Shown piece by piece: positions 1-6,089 of a stretch of 8,580 nucleotides of DNA (positions are counted from its first letter, which is position 1; each line of letters begins with the position of its first letter). The translations under genes and the position numbers were made by a program. The notes under the pieces are model-generated. The model was not told the DNA's origin. It searched no databases and was given only the letters and a program-made list of their open reading frames with translations. The stretch is from an uncultured Bacteriovoracaceae bacterium (GTDB lineage Bacteria; Bdellovibrionota; Bacteriovoracia; Bacteriovoracales; Bacteriovoracaceae): positions 1 through 8,580 of the forward strand of contig CALFYV010000052.1 in assembly GCA_937952395.1 (NCBI GenBank), given 5' to 3'.

Positions 1-2
1 TT

Positions 3-464
3 TTTTTTTTTAATGATACGGTTAGAGAGAATGTGACTATCGGTGATACCTACAGCAAAGAAGAGATGCGAAAAGCGCTTGAGGTTTCTTATTCAAGTGA
101 ATTTGTTCTCAAGCTCCCGGATTTGTTGGATACAGTTGTAGGAGACAGAGGAACGATTCTTTCCGGTGGCCAGGCCCAGCGTATTACCATTGCTCGTGCT
201 TTTTTGAAAGATACCCCTATTTTACTCTTTGATGAAGCCACTTCTGCCCTTGATAATGAAAGTGAGAAGATCGTTCAAGCTGCTCTGGATAAAGTGGCTG
301 GCGATAAAACCGTCATAGCGGTCGCTCACCGGCTCTCAACCATTCAAAACTATGACAAAATTGTAGTCATGAAAGAGGGAATTAAAGTCGAAGAAGGAAC
401 TCATGAAGAGCTGATGAAAAATAAAGGTGAATACTTTAAACTTTATCAGCTCTCGCAAAAATAA
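3..464 (+). CDS. ABC exporter ATP-binding domain, C-terminal fragment (5' end outside window)
   Basis: This is the 3' part of an ATP-binding cassette gene. The frame is open from the window edge, so the GTG at 33 is an internal valine and not a start. The first residues read FFFNDTVRENV, the stretch that follows the Q-loop in lipid/multidrug exporters. Next come the signature LSGGQ (159-173), a Walker B strand ending in D-E (catalytic Glu codon at 234), the D-loop SALD, and the switch histidine of the AHRLST motif (His codon 327-329). In the family this domain hydrolyses ATP to drive export, usually as a homodimer with a fused membrane domain (MsbA/LmrA type). Walker A and any membrane segments lie upstream and cannot be seen, so the substrate and gene name stay open. 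The stop codon abuts the stop of the convergent peptidase gene, with no terminator visible between them. The window begins in an 11-T run, which may be a contig edge. Confidence 0.93.
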   Translation, partial: FFFNDTVRENVTIGDTYSKEEMRKALEVSYSSEFVLKLPDLLDTVVGDRGTILSGGQAQRITIARAFLKDTPILLFDEATSALDNESEKIVQAALDKVAGDKTVIAVAHRLSTIQNYDKIVVMKEGIKVEEGTHEELMKNKGEYFKLYQLSQK

Positions 465-2579
465 TTACTTCAATCCATAGAGTTTTAAAAGGGCATCTGA
501 ATCAGGCGCGTGTTCTAAGTATTGAGTCAGTTTTTCTAAATGATCAATAGAGCCACCTTTGGATAATATTAACTTTCTTAAACGATTAGCATTTTCAGGA
601 TTAAATACCCCTGCCTCAAGGAACTTGTAAAAAATATTAGCTTGCATGACTTCAGACCATTGATAACTGTAATAAAGAGCCGCGTAACCGTCTTCAAAAA
701 TATGATTAAAAACTGGAGAGATAAGTGAGATGTCCATTTGAGCCTCTTCTTTAGTGCGTTTAAAGACCAGGTTTTCAAGTTCTTTAATATCGGTTATGGA
801 AAGAGCTTCTTTGCTATGCCATTTCATATCAAGTAAGGCAAGGCTGAGCTGTCTTGAAATGTAGGTGGCTACTCTATTCTTACGTGAATCAATAATTTTA
901 TTAATAAGATTGTTCGGTAAAGATTCTCCTGTTTGATAATGTTTACTGACGACTTCGAGAAAGGTTTTGTTATAAAGAAAATTCTCCATGAAAGTTGAAG
1001 GTACTTCGACAAAATCCCTAGGAACACGAGTCGTTGATTGAGATATAAATTTTACATCTGAAAAAAGAGCATGCAAGCCGTGACCCAATTCATGAAGAGT
1101 TGTTTGAACTTCACTAAGAGTAAGGAGTGTAGGACTACCTTCTTTTGGTTTAATAATATTGAGGTTGTTGACGACAAGGGGTCTCACTTCATCTTTATAA
1201 AGTTTGTGTTGAGAGCGAATGTCGGTACTCCATGCCCCACCACTTTTTCCAGTTCTTGCGTATGGGTCATAATAAAACAAGCCAATTTCTTGTTTTGATT
1301 TTAAATCCTTAACAAGAAAGGTACGAACATCTGGAGAGTAATTAGGGATGTTTATTGGTGAGAATTCAACACTATATAAATCCTCAACAATTTTAAAAAT
1401 ACCAGCTAAAGTGTTTTCTAATTCAAAATAGGGCCTTACCTCTTCTTCTTCAAACTGATTTAAAGCTTCAGAATATTTTCGAATATAATAAGCTTTATTC
1501 CACGGCTCTAGCTCCGCTTTAAATCCTCTTAATCTTTCAACAAATTTATCTAATTCTTCTTTCTCTTTTTGTCTTAAAGGTTCTAGAAACTCTTGGGTAC
1601 TTTCGATGAATCGAAGGATATTTTCTTCACTTTTGGCCATGTTTCTTTGTGCTATAAGTTGAGCATAGCTGTCTTGACCTAAAATTTTTGCTTTTTCATT
1701 ACGGAGGGTTACAATTTCTTTGAGAACAGGGATATTGTTAAATGGTCCTTCGCTTGCTGTTCTTTTTGTCGTATCATAAGCTTTTTTACGAACAGCTTCA
1801 TCGTCAGCATATTCCAAGAGTTTTCGATCATTGTTATATTGAGGACTAAATAGAAACTTATTAGAATGACCATCTTTTTTTGCTAATTGCTCAGCCGATT
1901 CGACGACATCTTGTGGAACACCCTTCAATTCTTCTTCATTGAGAAAAAGTTTAATTTGTTTTTCATGCTCGAGTACATTTTCTGCAAATTTTTGATTTAG
2001 CTCCATGATTTCAATGTTTATTTGAGATAAGCGTTCTTGATTTTTGCTTGGTAGATTAATTCCATTAGCTTTAAATGTATTGAGTGTTTTATTTAATAGT
2101 TTGGTTTCAGCAAAGCTTAGTTGAGGATTTGATTCATGGACGCGATTCACTTTTTCATAAAGTACTTTATTGTAATAAATTTTATCAGATAGTTCAGACA
2201 TGAGGGTTTTTATAAGTTTCAAAAACTTTTTTGTGTCCGTCGTTGTTGCTACACTGTCGATATGATAAGCGATGCTTATGACACGAGCTAATTCGATATC
2301 AGCTTTTTCTAAGGACACAATTGTGTTGTTGAAGCTGGGCTTTGCACTTGAATTAATAATGGCATGAATTTTATCTTCAGTTTTTGTATATTCATTTAAA
2401 AAATATTTCTTTAAATCATCAAGAGTGAGTCTTTCAAAATCAATGGCATTAAGTGTATTTTCATTTTTGACGATGATATTTCGAATTTCCTTTAAGCTTT
2501 TTGATTGATGAAAAAAATGACTGCAATCGTTGGCGTGAAGAATTTGGACAAGAAAAAGAAAGCTTAGAATAAATTTCAT
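465..2579 (-). CDS. Exported M3-family zinc oligopeptidase (oligopeptidase A / thimet type)
   Basis: A metallopeptidase of about 704 residues that should cleave short peptides. The zinc site HELGH lies at residues 496-500 (bases 1080-1094). The third ligand, Glu525 in FVEVPS, sits 25 residues after the second His, the spacing known for thimet oligopeptidase. YDPYARTGKSGGAW upstream and GYAALYYSYQWSEVMQANIF near the end are M3A signatures of the substrate-binding region. The reading frame extends to an ATG at 2651, but I chose the ATG at 2579. It follows an AGG-rich site (AAAGGTTAGGCAA) and begins a clear signal peptide (MKFILSFLFLVQILHA, predicted cut before NDC), whereas the extra 24 residues would be encoded by the promoter-like repeat. 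No lipobox is present, so it is probably periplasmic or secreted. M3A enzymes such as E. coli PrlC are normally cytoplasmic, so the signal peptide is notable. Family assignment is firm; the substrate is unknown. Confidence 0.93.
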   Translation of the reverse strand: MKFILSFLFLVQILHANDCSHFFHQSKSLKEIRNIIVKNENTLNAIDFERLTLDDLKKYFLNEYTKTEDKIHAIINSSAKPSFNNTIVSLEKADIELARVISIAYHIDSVATTTDTKKFLKLIKTLMSELSDKIYYNKVLYEKVNRVHESNPQLSFAETKLLNKTLNTFKANGINLPSKNQERLSQINIEIMELNQKFAENVLEHEKQIKLFLNEEELKGVPQDVVESAEQLAKKDGHSNKFLFSPQYNNDRKLLEYADDEAVRKKAYDTTKRTASEGPFNNIPVLKEIVTLRNEKAKILGQDSYAQLIAQRNMAKSEENILRFIESTQEFLEPLRQKEKEELDKFVERLRGFKAELEPWNKAYYIRKYSEALNQFEEEEVRPYFELENTLAGIFKIVEDLYSVEFSPINIPNYSPDVRTFLVKDLKSKQEIGLFYYDPYARTGKSGGAWSTDIRSQHKLYKDEVRPLVVNNLNIIKPKEGSPTLLTLSEVQTTLHELGHGLHALFSDVKFISQSTTRVPRDFVEVPSTFMENFLYNKTFLEVVSKHYQTGESLPNNLINKIIDSRKNRVATYISRQLSLALLDMKWHSKEALSITDIKELENLVFKRTKEEAQMDISLISPVFNHIFEDGYAALYYSYQWSEVMQANIFYKFLEAGVFNPENANRLRKLILSKGGSIDHLEKLTQYLEHAPDSDALLKLYGLK

Positions 2580-2606
2580 TTGCCTAACCTTTGATAATTC
2601 AATAAT

Positions 2607-2634
2607 TCTAGCTACAGAATAACTTGTAGCTAGA
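2607..2634. repeat. Perfect 10-bp inverted repeat upstream of the M3 peptidase
   Basis: TCTAGCTACA (2607-2616) and its exact reverse complement TGTAGCTAGA (2625-2634) flank an 8-bp centre. It lies 27 bp upstream of the peptidase ATG, and the distal arm overlaps the -10 hexamer proposed here. That suits a repressor operator or a 5'-UTR hairpin. No T-run follows on either strand, so an intrinsic terminator is unlikely. Confidence 0.6.
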
Positions 2635-2651
2635 CAAGGTTTTTGATGCAA
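2623..2651 (-). promoter_or_regulatory. Candidate sigma-70 promoter of the M3 peptidase
   Basis: On the minus strand TTGCAT (2651-2646) and TACAAG (2628-2623) are separated by 17 bases. Each matches 4 of 6 bases of the -35 and -10 consensus. An AT-rich stretch (TAATTAATAT) lies just upstream like an UP element. The implied start site near 2616 would give a leader of about 37 bases. The -35 is inside the conserved 31-bp block shared with the neighbouring gene. This is inference from sequence only. Confidence 0.4.
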
Positions 2652-2665
2652 GGTGATATTAATTA
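2635..2665 (-). repeat. 31-bp conserved upstream block, copy A
   Basis: On the plus strand it reads CAAGGTTTTTGA, two bases (TG), CAAGG, three bases (TGA), TATTAATTA. Copy B at 3531-3561 matches at 27 of 31 positions without a gap. Both copies lie about 50-55 bp upstream of a minus-strand gene for an exported protein and point the same way. Within the block, CAAGG occurs twice with a 14-bp period. A shared promoter or activator site is the simplest reading; a small dispersed repeat is the alternative. Confidence 0.7.
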
Positions 2666-2699
2666 TAAACGCAGCTAGTCAGAAAATTGTTTTAAAAGC

Positions 2700-3482
2700 C
2701 TATTTGGAAAGTTCTTTGAAAAAATCGTTACAGTCAATGTCTTGAGCACGGTAGAAGTTGTAGGTAGAGGCAATTTCATTCGAAAGGACTATTTTTTGTG
2801 AATAAAGAAGATTCATATTAAAACTTAAGCTGAATTTGTCGTTAATAAAAGAGTTCTTTGGATAAACTTCTTCCAGTTTTTCAATTAAATCTTCATCAAA
2901 ATCAATTAAACTTTTCATTATATCAATCTCATCAACAGAAGATATCGTTTCGCCAAAAGCGAACAAATGAAAAATAACAGGATAGTGATCTTTTACTGCA
3001 TAGATTTTTTTTCCAAGATTTACTTTTTCTGGCTTAGGGATTTCATTGCCATTTTTATCATACCAGACTTCTTTTATTTTGTGTCCTTCTTGTATTTTGG
3101 CAGAAGAGCAGCCGTCACACTTTTCAGTTTCGACTTCTTGGTAAAGAAAGCGCACATAGGAGGTTAGGTTTTTACCAAGACTTTGATCTTGGGTCGTAAT
3201 TTTTAAAGTATTTAAATCGCTAAACCATGTAATATGAGGTTTTTCTAATTTGACGGGTTTTATTTCATCGGCAATGATAGAAAAGTCATATTTTTCAAAA
3301 ATAACTCGAGGCTTATCTTGGCAAAGAAGATTCAGCTGATATTGAACTCCCAATTCAGTGATATCATAACTTAAGATTGTTACTTTTTTATCTTCTTTGT
3401 ATTTTTCGCAAATTTTTTCTAAAACTTGAGCAAAGCTTGAAGTGGTATAAAGAAGAAAAAATAATAAGTAATTTTTCAACAA
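2700..3482 (-). CDS. Exported protein of unknown function with a CxxC pair
   Basis: I do not recognise the family of this 260-residue protein. It starts with a Sec signal peptide, MLKNYLLFFLLYTTSSFA, likely cut before QV at residue 19. The mature part has five cysteines (25, 54, 122, 125, 251), including CDGC at 122-125, which could form disulfides or bind metal. The rest is polar with alternating beta-like segments, and no membrane span follows the signal. It is therefore probably periplasmic or secreted. The start is TTG at 3482, with a second TTG at 3479. GGGG at 3488-3491 is the only Shine-Dalgarno-like element and sits 5 or 8 bases upstream respectively. The ATG at 3493 is in another frame and stops quickly. 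The gene ends in TAG, and no terminator is visible before the peptidase gene 120 bp on. Its upstream region shares the 31-bp block with that gene, suggesting co-regulation. Confidence 0.8.
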   Translation of the reverse strand: MLKNYLLFFLLYTTSSFAQVLEKICEKYKEDKKVTILSYDITELGVQYQLNLLCQDKPRVIFEKYDFSIIADEIKPVKLEKPHITWFSDLNTLKITTQDQSLGKNLTSYVRFLYQEVETEKCDGCSSAKIQEGHKIKEVWYDKNGNEIPKPEKVNLGKKIYAVKDHYPVIFHLFAFGETISSVDEIDIMKSLIDFDEDLIEKLEEVYPKNSFINDKFSLSFNMNLLYSQKIVLSNEIASTYNFYRAQDIDCNDFFKELSK

Positions 3483-3492
3483 ACAAACCCCA

Positions 3493-3525
3493 TATTTAGG
3501 TTTTTAAGTACGTAAAATCTAAATA
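3493..3525. repeat. 12-bp inverted repeat upstream of the unknown exported gene
   Basis: TATTTAGGTTTT (3493-3504) pairs with AAAATCTAAATA (3514-3525) across a 9-base centre. All twelve positions pair if one G-U is allowed. It sits between the conserved block (copy B) and the TTG start, the same relative place as the inverted repeat before the peptidase gene, although the arm sequences differ. It is AT-rich, so chance is less easily dismissed than for the first one. Confidence 0.45.
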
Positions 3526-3547
3526 GGTAGCAAGGTTTTTGACTCAA
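3519..3547 (-). promoter_or_regulatory. Candidate promoter of the unknown exported gene
   Basis: By analogy with copy A, TTGAGT (3547-3542) would be the -35 element. The matching -10 is weak: ATTTAG at 17-base spacing or TATTTA at 16. The position about 50 bp upstream of the start and the shared upstream block are the main support. An activator-dependent promoter would fit the poor -10. Confidence 0.3.
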
Positions 3548-3561
3548 GGATATATTAATTA
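3531..3561 (-). repeat. 31-bp conserved upstream block, copy B
   Basis: On the plus strand it reads CAAGGTTTTTGA, two bases (CT), CAAGG, three bases (ATA), TATTAATTA, differing from copy A (2635-2665) at four positions. It lies in the divergent gap between the unknown exported gene and glyS. Copy A has no plus-strand gene next to it, so the block more likely serves the minus-strand genes than glyS. Confidence 0.7.
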
Positions 3562-3567
3562 CAGGTT

Positions 3568-3583
3568 TTAACTTTCAAGTTAA
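3568..3583. promoter_or_regulatory. 16-bp palindrome in the glyS upstream region
   Basis: TTAACTT and AAGTTAA flank a 2-base centre (TC), giving 7 perfect base pairs of dyad symmetry about 60 bp before the glyS start. It has the size of a dimeric-regulator site. A TATAGA immediately downstream (3585-3590) could be a -10 element, but no good -35 is visible. No T-box-like leader features are apparent in the roughly 60 bases that follow. Confidence 0.3.
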
Positions 3584-3633
3584 GTATAGAGGCTGGCATT
3601 CACTAAAGAATATGCTAGAAAAGACAACAAATT

Positions 3634-3639
3634 AAGGGG
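3634..3639 (+). promoter_or_regulatory. Ribosome binding site that fixes the GTG start of glyS
   Basis: AAGGGG lies 6 bases before GTG at 3646. The ATG two bases earlier (3644) is in another frame and hits a stop after a few codons, so the GTG is the start. Confidence 0.65.
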
Positions 3640-3645
3640 TTAGAT

Positions 3646-4962
3646 GTGTCAGAAGAAAATTTAAAAGAAATGAGTGAACTGGTAAGCTTGTGCAAGCGTC
3701 GTGGCTTTATTTTTCAGAGTTCTGAAATTTATGGCGGTTTAGGTTCTTGTTGGGATTATGGTCCTTTAGGGATTGAGCTTAAAAATAATTTAAAGCAAAC
3801 TTGGTGGAAATCTATGACCTTTCGTGATGACGTGGACGGAATTGATGCTTCAATTCTTATGCATCCTACGACTTGGAAAGCTTCCGGCCACGTAGATAAT
3901 TTCACTGATCCATTAGTTGATTGTAAACAATGTAAAGCCAGATTTAGAGAAGATAAAATTGATACAAAAGCTCCTTGTCCAAGTTGTGGAACCAAAGATT
4001 CGTTCACTGAAGCCAGACTCTTTAATCTTATGTTTCAAACCAATATGGGACCAGTTCAGGATTCTTCTTCAGTGGTTTATCTTCGTCCTGAAACTGCCCA
4101 AGGGATTTTTGTAAACTTTCTTAATGTCCAATCAACTATGAGGAGAAAGCTTCCTTTTGGTATTGCTCAAATTGGTAAAGCATTTAGAAATGAAATTACT
4201 CCAGGGAACTTTATTTTTAGAACTCGTGAATTTGAACAAATGGAAATGCAATATTTTGTAAAACCTGGAACCCAAAAAGAGTTCATGGAAGAGTGGAAAA
4301 CCATTCGTTATAACTGGCATATTGAAAACGGGTTGCGTGCCGAAAAATTACGCTTTCACCCTCATGGACCGGGAGAGCTCGCACATTATGCAGATGCGGC
4401 CATGGATATTGAGTATGAATTTCCTATTGGCTGGGGAGAGATGGAAGGTATTCACTCTCGCACGGACTTCGATTTAAAACAACACCAAGAGTTTTCAGGT
4501 AAGAATTTGCATTATGTGGATCAAATGGATGGTAATAAAAAATACTTACCATACGTTATTGAGACTTCAGTTGGCTGTGATCGCTCACTTCTAGCTATCC
4601 TTTGTGATGCTTACCGTTTGGAAAACAAAGGTAAAGAAGATGAGAGAGTTGTGATGAAATTTAAGCCTTCACTGGCCCCCATCAAAGTTGCGGTACTTCC
4701 CCTGGTTAAAAAAGATGAAATTGATACACCGGCGAGAAAACTTTTTAAAGATCTTCAAAAAAATTATAAATGCGAATACGATTCCGCTGGTTCAATCGGT
4801 AAGCGCTACCTCAGACAAGATGATATCGGAACACCGTTTTGTGTCACATTTGACTTTGATTCACTCACTGATAGTGCGGTTACAGTTCGTGATAGAGATT
4901 CCATGAAGCAAGAGCGAGTGAATATTGATCAGCTTCAAGCTTACTTAAAATCCAAATTCTAA
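3646..4962 (+). CDS. glyS: Glycyl-tRNA synthetase, alpha2 (dimeric) type
   Basis: This cytoplasmic class II synthetase charges tRNA-Gly with glycine using ATP. At 438 residues it is the single-chain homodimeric type, not the alpha/beta heterotetramer. The N-terminus carries the hallmark CKRRGFIFQSSEIYGG and WDYGPLG. A zinc-binding insertion has Cys93, Cys96, Cys111 and Cys114. Class II motif 2 is AFRNEITPG through FRTREFEQMEMQYF (about 179-204). Motif 3 is ETSVGCDRSLLAIL (306-319) with its invariant arginine at 313. From about residue 345 (LAPIKVAVLPL) the anticodon-binding domain runs to the end, including GSIGKRYLRQDDIGTPFC. It appears intact and monocistronic. The GTG start follows AAGGGG. 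The next gene converges 45 bp downstream, and only a weak hairpin-plus-T stretch is present in that gap. Assignment is very secure. Confidence 0.98.
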   Translation: MSEENLKEMSELVSLCKRRGFIFQSSEIYGGLGSCWDYGPLGIELKNNLKQTWWKSMTFRDDVDGIDASILMHPTTWKASGHVDNFTDPLVDCKQCKARFREDKIDTKAPCPSCGTKDSFTEARLFNLMFQTNMGPVQDSSSVVYLRPETAQGIFVNFLNVQSTMRRKLPFGIAQIGKAFRNEITPGNFIFRTREFEQMEMQYFVKPGTQKEFMEEWKTIRYNWHIENGLRAEKLRFHPHGPGELAHYADAAMDIEYEFPIGWGEMEGIHSRTDFDLKQHQEFSGKNLHYVDQMDGNKKYLPYVIETSVGCDRSLLAILCDAYRLENKGKEDERVVMKFKPSLAPIKVAVLPLVKKDEIDTPARKLFKDLQKNYKCEYDSAGSIGKRYLRQDDIGTPFCVTFDFDSLTDSAVTVRDRDSMKQERVNIDQLQAYLKSKF

Positions 4963-5007
4963 CAGGTGCCTGGAGTTTTTCCGTAGAGGGTTGCGTTAAG
5001 TCTATGA

Positions 5008-5343
5008 TTATTGAACTACTCCAACTTGGGCAGGAATAAGAGTGCGGCCATGATAACTGTAGCCGGCACTTTGAATTTCAATGATCATACCTGCTTCCAA
5101 CTTCTCAATTTGGGGGAAATATTGCTTGGCCAAATCCAGTGGTAAGGGAAAAGCACCTTCATGGATATCAAGATCAATTTTATCGCCAATCTTAGGCGAG
5201 ATTTCATCAACCCCATTTTGTTTTAGAAAATGATTATACTCTTCAATAAAACTCGTAATTTTAGTCTTAAAACTTTCGGAAGTTCCAGCATTTTTCTGTG
5301 CCATTTTAAGTGTTTTTAAAATGTCTAAAAATTCTTTAATCAA
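5008..5343 (-). CDS. GrpE-like protein, C-terminal part (5' end doubtful)
   Basis: The 111 residues from a TTG at 5343 resemble the C-terminal half of GrpE, the nucleotide-exchange factor of DnaK. IKEFLDILKTLKMAQ matches the GrpE helix usually read as LLPVLDNLERAL. GDKIDLDIHEGAF matches FDPNxHEAV. GYSYHGRTLIPAQVGVV matches the final beta-domain GYxLNGRxIRPAxVxV. Homology continues upstream of the TTG in the same frame (RKLEDTAQFGNES, bases 5344-5382). The frame is open only back to the TAA at 5434-5436, and no ATG, GTG or TTG occurs between. The gene therefore lacks the long N-terminal coiled-coil helix and any normal start containing the upstream homology. It could be a degenerate paralogue, a gene with a sequence error, or a short GrpE-like protein started at the TTG (GGA 9 bases upstream). 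It is unlikely to be the main cellular GrpE, which normally sits beside dnaK. Confidence 0.7.
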   Translation of the reverse strand: MIKEFLDILKTLKMAQKNAGTSESFKTKITSFIEEYNHFLKQNGVDEISPKIGDKIDLDIHEGAFPLPLDLAKQYFPQIEKLEAGMIIEIQSAGYSYHGRTLIPAQVGVVQ

Positions 5344-5433
5344 AGATTCATTTCCAAACTGAGCCGTGTCTTCAAGTTTTCTGGTAAGTGACTTTTGTAA
5401 GTCATTAACTTGAGATAATAATAGTTTAACTCT

Positions 5434-5949
5434 TTATTCTTGAACCTCTGGGGTTTTTTCTAAGATGGCCTGAATTTTCTCCAGGTTCTCTTGTGGTAGT
5501 TCTTTATTAACTTCAAGTTCTTTCAAGGCTGTCTTGGAATCAAAAGCCTTGAGTTCTTCGATGGACCGACCTCTTTTTATAAGTAAATCATCCATTTGTT
5601 TCTTGATTAGTGCCAGGCCATCAACTAAAGCTTTTTCTTCATTGATAGAAGTCTCAATAATCTCATCAATTTTTGAAAACAGAGGTAATGAGTCTTTGAG
5701 TAGTTCGTTATTTAAAACTTCTCTCATAAGTTTTGGTTCATGCAAGATAGCGTATTTTATAGATTCACTCTCAAGTGCCAATTTATCGTAAGTTTCCTTG
5801 AGCGAGAGCTCTGAAAAATCACTTCTTTTGATTTGTTTTGATTTAGATTTGGCAATCTCCATTGCTTGTTGCCACATTTGATCACATGGCTTAGAAGCCC
5901 AAAGATTCATGGATAATAAAAAAAGAATTGAACTTATAAATACTTTCAT
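5434..5949 (-). CDS. Small exported alpha-helical protein of unknown function
   Basis: This 171-residue protein is not recognised. It has a Sec signal peptide MKVFISSILFLLSMNLWA, likely cut before SKPC. The single Cys22 is not in a lipobox, so it is probably periplasmic. The mature part is almost entirely charged and helical, with Glu/Lys-rich heptad-like stretches (about 85-135 and 140-170), and has no membrane segment. The ATG at 5949 is favoured because it gives the complete signal peptide. However, the minus strand just before it reads GACTCCTTTC, so no Shine-Dalgarno is visible. The stop TAA is in the same frame as the GrpE-like segment that follows 90 bp on, so the two might be cotranscribed. 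Nothing links them functionally beyond position. Confidence 0.75.
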   Translation of the reverse strand: MKVFISSILFLLSMNLWASKPCDQMWQQAMEIAKSKSKQIKRSDFSELSLKETYDKLALESESIKYAILHEPKLMREVLNNELLKDSLPLFSKIDEIIETSINEEKALVDGLALIKKQMDDLLIKRGRSIEELKAFDSKTALKELEVNKELPQENLEKIQAILEKTPEVQE

Positions 5950-5971
5950 GAAAGGAGTCTAAAACAATATA

Positions 5972-5994
5972 ACGCAACACGCAACAACGGTTGT
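5972..5994. repeat. Short tandem repeat and small palindrome between divergent genes
   Basis: ACGCAAC occurs twice in tandem (5972-5978 and 5979-5985). It is followed by ACAAC-G-GTTGT (5984-5994), an 11-bp dyad. It lies in the 140-bp gap between the exported helical protein (-) and ppdK (+), where regulator sites would be expected. The elements are short, so this is only suggestive. Confidence 0.25.
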
Positions 5995-6027
5995 AATATT
6001 TGCTGATTTTTTTCAGATACATAACCC

Positions 6028-6056
6028 TGTAAAAACAAAGGATTTAGCGTTATGAT
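6028..6056 (+). promoter_or_regulatory. Candidate ppdK promoter
   Basis: TATGAT at 6051-6056 matches the -10 consensus at 5 of 6 bases. TGTAAA at 6028-6033, 17 bases upstream, is a poor -35 (3 of 6). A start near 6063 would leave a leader of about 27 bases that contains the ribosome site. Confidence 0.35.
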
Positions 6057-6077
6057 GGGCTCGATTAAACATCCATC

Positions 6078-6083
6078 AAGGAG
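6078..6083 (+). promoter_or_regulatory. Strong ribosome binding site of ppdK
   Basis: AAGGAG is placed 6 bases before the ATG at 6090, the best Shine-Dalgarno in the window. It indicates that translation of ppdK is, or recently was, efficiently initiated here. Confidence 0.8.
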
Positions 6084-6089
6084 AGAGCA

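Noticed and set aside
1..11. Run of eleven T at the window start
   Set aside because: In frame it encodes Phe residues consistent with the ABC family (FFFNDT), so it is either coding or a contig-edge effect; there is no evidence of a distinct element.
2580..2651. ATG at 2651 giving a 728-residue M3 peptidase
   Set aside because: The extra 24 residues are encoded by the conserved block and inverted repeat, have no ribosome site and would bury the signal peptide. The ATG at 2579 has both.
3756..4320. Opposite-strand and alternate-frame reading frames within glyS, and similar ones inside the M3, unknown exported and ppdK genes
   Set aside because: They are shadows of strongly supported genes, have no ribosome sites and encode no recognisable motifs.
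4963..4980. Possible terminator after glyS (CAGGTGCCTG followed by GAGTTTTT)
   Set aside because: The stem can form only three or four pairs with a minimal loop, too weak to call.
5442..5460. AACC...GGTT plus T-run on the plus strand, resembling a terminator
   Set aside because: It is a four-pair stem inside the coding end of the minus-strand exported protein and has no plus-strand gene directly before it; probably chance.
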